Assembly: GCA_039566865.1 (NCBI GenBank)
Contig: CM076959.1
Coordinates: 8,477,501-8,541,500, forward strand
From: Aurelia coerulea
Taxonomy: Eukaryota > Cnidaria > Scyphozoa > Semaeostomeae > Ulmaridae
Direction: 5' to 3'
DNA: 64,000 nucleotides
Part shown: positions 36,201 through 45,200 of the stretch, in pieces
Position numbering within the stretch: the first letter of the stretch is position 1
Layout of the letters: each line of letters begins with the position of its first letter
Program-made: the position numbers and the translations under genes
The notes under the pieces: generated by a model
The model's database searches: none
What the model saw: the letters and a program-made list of their open reading frames with translations, nothing else
What the model was told of the DNA's origin: nothing

Positions 36201-39200
36201 ATCAGAATCAGAGGCAGCAAGAAAGCCTTTTTCGTTTCAATGTCCTTCTTGTTACAATGATCGCCCAACTGAAACTAGTTTTTTCAAGTATCATCGGTCA
36301 ACAGAACATTTCTTGAAGTAGAAAGTCATATCAGACACAATTTTTGATTCGATTTTAACATGTTTGCTTTACTTCAAGATTAAGTATTTTATATTTAAAA
36401 CTGCACTTAACGATGCACTGAAAAGCTTTTACTTTGTATATATATTTATCCTGGGTGTGCCAAGAAAAGTTTAGACTTTTGAAATCCTATCACCTAGAGT
36501 ATTGAATCGATTTGAATGCATAATTTGCTTGATGGGTGAAAGCCCGAAATTGTTGTGTCATATTCTTGTGCTCTTATTAATAACGGTAAATTCAACTTTA
36601 AGAAAATCGCTCTGCTGCCATTTTGCCCGAAAAAGGGCTCATATCCACGTTTATAAACTTCCCATATGGAGCAAAACAAAAATACATTTTTTCACAGGTA
36701 TAGGATATGGTATGCACATTTATTGTCATGGGATCAAGAGACTGTAATATTTGTTTACAAATTCATTTCCTTTTGGTCTTGAGAGAAACTGAATTACCTT
36801 GCCTCTTGTTCGGTGTGAAACGTTTCTTACAAAGAGCTTGAATGTTTTAGGCCTCTTTGACAGTTACTTCAAGAGCAAACGAATTTTCATAAAATCGAGT
36901 TAATTCGAACCTAGGCTCTACGATGCTTTATTCTTACAGCGGCAGCAGCAATAGTAAATGCTTTATCGTCAAACTCCCACCAGTCAAAGTCGTATAACTT
37001 GGACTTTCATCAGTCGGACCAAAATGTCAGTTCTAGACCCGATAACAAAATCCTTTGTAAATTTCTTCGCCTCAATCGGATATTCTAACATCGATATACA
37101 CGTACGTTAGATCTGCTGTGGTTTTCCGTAATAGTAATAATAAAAAAATAGTGGATTTTATAATGTGCCCCCATATTGTACAATATTCTGCGGCGCATAA
37201 AATTTATAGGTAAAAAATAAGTTACATCAAGTTAACATAACACTATTAAAATTACACTGAAGGTCCTTAAAAATTACAGTTTTTCAATACACAAGATAAA
37301 TTAGAAATTAAATGCTTGTTCAAAAAATAAGTTTTCAATGTCTTCTTGAAATAGCGATTGTCTTTGATTGTCTGATGTGGAGTGGCAAAGAGTTCCAGGT
37401 GTGAGGTGCCGCGTATTCAAATGCTCTCTTGCCGAACGTCTCAGTTCTAACCCTTGGGATTTCAAGTAGGGAAAGCTCTGCTGATCGAAGTGTTCTGGGA
37501 GCTTTTGTACTGATCAACAATTCCTTTAAATAAGCTGGTCCAACATTGTTAATGCATTTAAATACCAGCAACGAAAGTTTGTACAAGACCCTATACCTGA
37601 TGGGTAACCAGTGTAGTTCTTTTAGCATTTCAGTAGCACTCTCTTTTCTACTCCTGTTTAAAATCAGCCTTGCTGCTGCATGTTGGAGTCTCTGCAGCTT
37701 TTTAATGGTGACATCTGGAAGTCCAAATAACATGGCATTACCATAGTCAATATGTGATGTCACAAAGGCGTGAACTAAAATTTCAAAGGTGTTACGATTG
37801 AAGTATCTCCTGACTTGCCGTAGTCTATACAGTTGATAGGATCCTTTCTTACAAACATTGCTGACGTGATCTTTCATGGATAAGTTTTCATCAAAGACTT
37901 CTTACTTTTTTTACACCCAGATTTCTTACTTTCTGCACCGGAGAGACAGTACATTCACCCACTTGTATGCTATCTACATACACTTTTGGCAACTGTTTAC
38001 TACCACAAAAGATGATGAGCTCAGTTTTGTCATCATTAATTTTTGGTTTATGCTGTAGCATCCATTTTCTTACAGATGCAATACAATTAGTGATTTCATT
38101 TAATTCCTCCGCTTTACTTTCACTTTTAGGCTTGAAAGATATATAGAACTGATTATCATCTGCAAAGCCACATACATCTACACCATACTGAGCAATAAGA
38201 TCGTATAATGATGACAGATAAGATAAAAATATCATTGGCCCTGCACAGCTTCCCTTTGGCACACCATACTTAACATCAAATTCATTTGACAGCACATCTG
38301 TAATCAAAATCCTTTGCTTGCGGTTTGTAAAAAAGGACTGGAACCATTGACTGACCTGACCACTGATCTTGAATTTATGTTGAAATGTCTGTTGTAAAGT
38401 GTTCACATCTAAGGAGTCAAAAGCAGCACTTAATCAAGCAGCACTAACAGAGGCGCGCTCTGCTTATCCATATCTGAGTGCACTCTGGTTAAAATAGTCT
38501 CAATACTATGGTATTCTGTGTATGCAGCATTTCTTTTTGGCATTCGGTCATTTGTTTCTAAATATTCCCTGTTCTGTTTCACCGCAGCAAACGCCACCAC
38601 CTTAGAAATGAATGACAAATTACTGACTGGTCTGTAGCTTTTAAAAATAAGATCAAGACCAATTTTTTTCATGAGTGGAATTATAAGTGAAAATTTCCAG
38701 CTTGATGGAAAATTTCCAGTTTGTAGTGATAAATTTATAATTTTTTTGATACATGGAAGCAGAATATCCAAACATTCCTTTATAACTGATGTTGATGCTG
38801 GATCTAACTGACAATATTCTGAAGAGCATTTTGAAACTAGCTTCATTACTTGTTCATTATTTAGCTCTACAAACTCCTGAATTCAGTATGGCTAAAACTC
38901 TCACAGTTTTCATAATTATAGTTATCAACCATGTTTTCATTTTGCAGAATTTGTGTTAGATCATTTCGAACTTTGTCAATTTTTTCCATGAAGAATTCAC
39001 CAAACTTGTTAGCTAATTCATCCACAGAGGAATGTTCAGGATAGGGAATGTCTTCTTTCCTACTTGTTAATGATTCTAACACTTTGAAAAGTTTCTTTTG
39101 ATCACCTTCACAGTTATCTACTTTATTTGTGTAGTACTCTTGTTTCTTTATTTCACATGTATTCCTGAATCTGTTCCTGCATCTTTTGAAAGCAAAATGA

Positions 39201-42200
39201 TCTTGCTCACACTAAGATTTTCTCTATTTACATTCTGCTTTCCTTCTTTCGCGTGTTAGCTTATTCATTTCTGATGTATACCAAGGGCAGCCAGGGATTT
39301 CTTTAACCCACTTGGGGATTTTTAGGGCATGTTTTTTCAATAATTCAGAAATGCAATCATGATATTGGGACACTAGAACATCAAGATTGTCTGATGGCAA
39401 TACACAAAGAGGCGTTTCTGACAGATCCTTTTTGAATTTCGCAATATCTACATCCTTTGTTTTTCGAAAAACAATAGTTTTTTGGTGCATTTTGAAATAT
39501 ATAATTTGTTTTCACGCTGACAAATGAATGGTCTGAAATGAAGAAACTAGCTCGCACATCTTATATTCCAAAATCACAGTTCTTTCTGGTGATTATTAAG
39601 TCAAGTGCGTTTCCTTTATTATAAGTAGGTACATTTATATGATTGACCAGCCCTACAGATTCCAATAGATCTAGAATCCTTGAGCCATATGGATCTCCCT
39701 TGTCATTTGCATGTAGATTAAAGTCTCCCAAAATTACCCGCTTTCCATCAAAGATCACAATATTGTCCAAAACATCAGCAAACTCATTCAAAAATACGGC
39801 TTCAGTTACAGGATGGTTACGAGACTACGGTGTCCTGTACACACTAACCACTAGTGTACTCTGTCCTTTATATTTTATGTGCCATTTTGCAAATTCAAAT
39901 GATGATTTCTCACCTTTCTCTGTCGGAATCAGATTAAAAAGTAAGTAAATAACATTGTCTAACTCAGATTTTACCACTGAAAATTGCGTGTTAAGGTTTT
40001 AATTTGAACTTGGTACCTGTAGAGCAACATATTTGCAAGCACAAGGCCCTTTGTTTCGTTGCGATATTTTTTCTTCTATGTATGCTTTGTGTGTGTGTGT
40101 GTCTTTTATTTTAAATCGAAAAATTGTTAGCTACAAAAGCAACTAGTCTAATTCGATTTTTTAGATAACTACAAATTAATAAATATTTTAAAGAAATTAT
40201 ATACAGGATTCATTTTAAAGGCATACATTGCATCTGCAGGTGGCCCGATCCCAGCTCTTGATTAGCCTTTTGAATTGGACCAGATTTTCTGCTGATTTTA
40301 TATCATCTTGCAGACGATTCCAGATCTGCGGCCCAAGAGACCTGAGACTGACTGAACCGAACGCTGTTTGGTTGGGCCTATATAAATCATTTTGACGACG
40401 TGAAGGACGATTGGAGGTTCTTGTTTCGAAAATATTTTGCATGAATGCAGGATTTAAGCTAGTTTACAGTTTTGAAAATCTCAATGCAGAGGTATCTTAG
40501 CCTATTTACATGCATTGTGCATTTTTCTGATTTGCCAAGTAGTTCTTCATGAGAAGAATTATGGTCATCATAAAGAAATCGTAGGGCTCTCTCTTGTATT
40601 TTTTCGATCTTATCCATAGATCTAGCGGATGAGAAAAACCATACCAAAGGCCAATAGTTAAAGTTAGAAAAGACAAAGCTTTGGACGAGTACATTTTTCT
40701 CCGCAAAGCCAAGAAATTATTTTAGTCGTTTCAGTACATTTAGCTGGGTTGCTGCTTTTTTGCAAAGGTCAGATATGTGGAGGTCAAAGTTTAGTTTATG
40801 GTCGAGATTTACACCAAGCAACTTTACTGAAGCTTCAGATTTAATCTTTTTCCTAGAGGTGTCCGATTGATATTTTTTCATGAGAAGTGCGTGGAATTTT
40901 TCTGGGTTAGCGATCATTTCATTTCGAACTTTGATATTCCAGATGGGAAATAGCTTGACTGAGAAGTATTTTACTGTAATAAACTCTTGGAGTTTTGATT
41001 CTAAGCTTTTATCCTTCGCATACTGGGTGTCCCAAAAAAATGTATACAGATTGGGTTGACTCTAGCGCTGTGAATTAGCTTTAATCAATGGCAAAACACT
41101 CTCGAAATGTTCCTCGATAGTTAACTTGAACATAGATACCTCGTTTCTTGGTATTGGTTCTTTGAGAACAGAAATATATATCTTGAAAGCTCAGATTTGC
41201 CTCTTCTTGCAAACCAGAGCTTTAGCCTTTTGGCCGAAGCAATTTCTTAAGGCACAGCGAATAAATCAACGATAGCCTTGATAAAATTTGAACAATATTA
41301 GATCTTGTGTTATTCTGTTTTCCAGAAGTCACCCCCCAGTCACCCATTGGGAAGTTTCTTAATTTTGCATTAATTTCAGTTCCTAATTTCGATGTGCTGC
41401 AGGAATTTGCTTAGGCCAAAAGGGCAAAGCTCTGGTTTGCAAATGGACGCAAATTTGAGCTGTCAAGATTAATATCTCTGCGCTCAAAGCACCAATACCA
41501 ACAAACGAGGTATCTATGTTCAAGTTAACTATCGAGGAACATTTTGAGAGTGATTAGCCATTGATTAAAGCTAAATTCACATCGCTGAAGTCAACCAAAT
41601 CTGTATACATTTTTTGGGACACCCGGTAGATAAGAAAATCTGACACCCCCATATGTTGGATTATATCACTATGTTTGAAGGTATGCGACTTATTCTAGTT
41701 TGACTGTACAGAATTTCTTGCCATTACTTTTCACATTGATTCGTATCGTTTGCAACAAAATCCCACAAAGTTTTTTGTATCGTGTTGTTTTCCTTCAGGT
41801 GGCATCTGCTGTATGGTGGTATTACTTTTCTAAGATACTTGAATTTAATGATACGGTAAGACAAAAGTTTTAATCCATATTATGATTTATAACATTTGCT
41901 ACAGTTATTCTTGCATCCCGTGCTATCCTGAATTTGATTCTGACATGATTGATTGAGTCACTTTGACTAAAACCAGGTTCAGTCATCATCACATTTTCAG
42001 GTATATCACGCCTCCACTTTTCGGGAAACCCTGTATGTCTTGCGATTTCACAGTAAAGTATGATTCCTGAATGATATAGAGCTTTGTCAAGGACATAAGT
42101 ATCAAATTTATTTGTGCAGCGTGATTCAGAGTTTGCCTCAAAATCAAATGGCTAGTAAACCGATAAATTCTCATACATTCAAATCCATTTGAAGACCTTG

Positions 42201-45200
42201 AAATATGTCCAAACTTAATTTGGTCCTTTTCATAACTCCACTCAAAGAAATTAGAAATTTTCCTCATCAACGAATTTATGTTGTTTGAAAACAAATTTAT
42301 GTTGTTATGTTAAGTTTCACTGTATCGGTACTCGTATACCGGGTGCGCCCAAATAAACTATGCACGTTTGGCAGTCCACGATAAATCGTACACTGGACCG
42401 ATTTTGAAGATTTATAACTTACTCTTTAGCAGAAAGACTGAATTAGATTCTTGGATTTTTTGCAAATTTTCCGTTTTCAGTTTTTAGAGCTACAAGCGAG
42501 TTTCTTAAAATTTTCGTTTTCGAAAACACTGAAAACGATCAAAAAACGTTGATCACATTTTCTAAAGACTCAACATGAATGGAAATGGAAAACGTTTTCA
42601 ACGTGATTTGGGGATTTGAAAATTAATTGTTGTAAACTTCTGCACGAGAGTTATTTCAACGATTGGCCTGTTGCGAAATCCTGTAGTAGTTGCAATCAAG
42701 TGCCGCCCCAAAAGCCGTCACAAAATAAAAACTGTAGCAAGACTCCATGCTTGCTGGCCTCATGACGCTTCCTCGCTTGTCTTTTTAACCCCCTTGACAC
42801 AGGAACACAACCTGCACCAAAGCATAAATTCAATGACATCACAAAAGAAAAGACAGTTCTTTGTATCCTTGAGAATATTATTACATTTCTCCCAAGATAG
42901 TACGAACTCTCGTACAGCAGCTTACAATTAATCGATTTCTAAATCTCAAATCACCATGAAAAAGTTTTTCTCTTTGTCCATTCACGTCGATTCTTTAGAA
43001 AATTTGATCTACGTTTTTTGATCGTTTTCAGTGTTTTCGAAAACGAAAATTTTAAGAAACTCGCTTGTAGCTCTAAAAACTGAAAACAGAAAAATTTTCA
43101 AATCATCCTAGAATCTAATTCAGGCTTTCTGTTAAAGATTAAGTCATAAATCTTCCAAATCGGTCCTGTGTACGATTTATCGTGGCCTGCCAAAAGTGCA
43201 TAGTTTATTTTGGCGCACCCGGTATATGAGCCTGTTTTCAGGCTAAAAAGAAAGTTCCAAACATGGAAAGCGATAAAAGTGTTTAACTTCTATACTTAAT
43301 TATTTTCCGCAGGTATTCTTCGTTCTTCGGAAGAAAAATGCTCAGATAAGCTTTTTACATGTTTATCATCACGCAACGATGCCATTTTTATGGTGGATTG
43401 GTGTCAAATGGGTTGCAGGTGGCCAGTGTAAGTATTCTTCGTTCTTCGGAAGAAAAATGCTCAGATAAGCTTTTTACATGTTTATCATCACGCAACGATG
43501 CCATTTTTATGGTGGATTGGTGTCAAATGGGTTGCAGGTGGCCAGTGTAAGTATATTATCAGTACGTTTTTCGCAAATGACAATTACTATTAATTACTCA
43601 GTGAGCACCAACTTTTTAATGATCGCTTTTTCTCAATGGTAGAAAATCTTAATGGGCCCCTGCCCCCCCCCAACAAATGAGCGCCACCCTAAGTGTGGGT
43701 CAGTGTCCCAGTCAGGGCCGCCGAGAGCGAGGGCGGGCCCCGGGGCAACTGGTGGATGCGGGCCCCTTGCTTGACACTGGCACCAAAAACGTAGACTCAT
43801 TACATAAGTCCCTCTATCTTTCGCTGTTGTTCTTGTTATCGCTCCAGTTGTAGTGGCAAGTCAGCAGGTGGAGCGAAACAAGAGACTTTTGGAATGAGTC
43901 TACCAAGAGCGCACAATTGGGAAATTTCGTGAATGTCCAGAAAGTGAAAATCATGAATCCTTTTATCGGATTTTGAGACTAAAATGCAACGCAATGTCTA
44001 ATCCTGATTGATTTTTTGCTGAAAGTAATGCACGGTCAGAATCAGGCCTGTTGTTGAACAAAATTCATATGAAGGGGGGCTAGAACTCGATGCGAGCATA
44101 TCGAGCTAAAATGGGGTCCCCCGGGGAAATTTTTCATAACCACGCCCTTAGATCGCTAGAAAACGCATAATTTTTGGAGAATCTGCCATTTAAAGAAGCA
44201 AAGGATCGCGGCTGATGGGGGTCTTTCCCGGAAATTTTGAAAATAGGACGTCAATTAACTCAATTTCACGAGGATGTAGGTTATTTTGAATTGCATAATA
44301 CTGGAAATGATACCTCTTCCGAAAGGCCTGAAGAACGTCAACAGAAAAGTACTAACTTTCTGACAGAGTTTATCTATTCAAAAACATCAGTAGTGGCATA
44401 AGCAATAGTTCTTGTCGTTTATTCTCTATACGATTTAACGAAACAACTTCGGAACAAAATAACGCATTACATCCAAATATAGGAGACAACTACATTCAAG
44501 ATAGCAGCATAGCAGCGAGGAGATTGTAGCTAGACTCCCGTCCGACTCATGTTAATTCTTTTTTACATTCAGCCAGAAACTTACAACACAACACAAAGTT
44601 TATTGCAAATGAAACGAACTGAGGCCCGTGATATCATTTCAAAGTGCAATGGACAGGAACAAAACTTGATTTTGCTGGGGCCCAGCTTGATCATATCATT
44701 ACAACATACAATGGAAAAAGAAAGCTTCATTTTACGGGCCCCGGGGTAGTTGCCCCGGCTACCCCGCCCCCCCCCCCCCCCCCCCTCGGCGGTCCTGGTC
44801 CCAGTATTAAGAAAAACTTGCAAACTTAACTCGTAAACTTGTGGTGAGCTGTGAAAACATTCTTTCGTTTGCTCGAGATCCTTGATTGATCTGATTTTAA
44901 TCATTTATGAATAATGTTAGTTATACTATTTTGATTACTATCGGTTTGTATTCTTCTTTATGTGTGTGTAGGATTACATCATATCGAAACTCCACGAAAA
45001 ATAGGGCATCAGTGAAAAAGTTAGAGGATGGCTTTTACTCTACTGCTGTGGCCCTATTGAACTTTGATGTCGATGGAGCATTAGCCATTCGAAAGGAGAC
45101 CGTTTTGTGTTTGCTCACCCAGTACAGTTTCGTGTACACCTTTTTTTTGTCTCAATACCTTTTATTTTCTTCATTTTGCTATCAACTAATTTTTGTTCTC

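Noticed and set aside
41989..42294. 101-codon minus-strand frame in ELOVL intron 4
   Set aside because: Could be an endonuclease relic of a LINE, but no catalytic motif was clear enough to support it.
42671..42931. 86-codon frame in the centre of palindromic element 4
   Set aside because: No motif, lies in a non-autonomous element, and shows no similarity I recognise to a transposase.
43359..43550. 63-codon frame across both exon 5 copies
   Set aside because: It is out of frame with the ELOVL protein and exists only because the exon is duplicated.
44755..44800. Poly-C/poly-G tracts as G-quadruplex regulatory sites
   Set aside because: Each tract (also 16047, 18941, 28420) lies at the end of a dispersed repeat; nothing here ties them to gene regulation.
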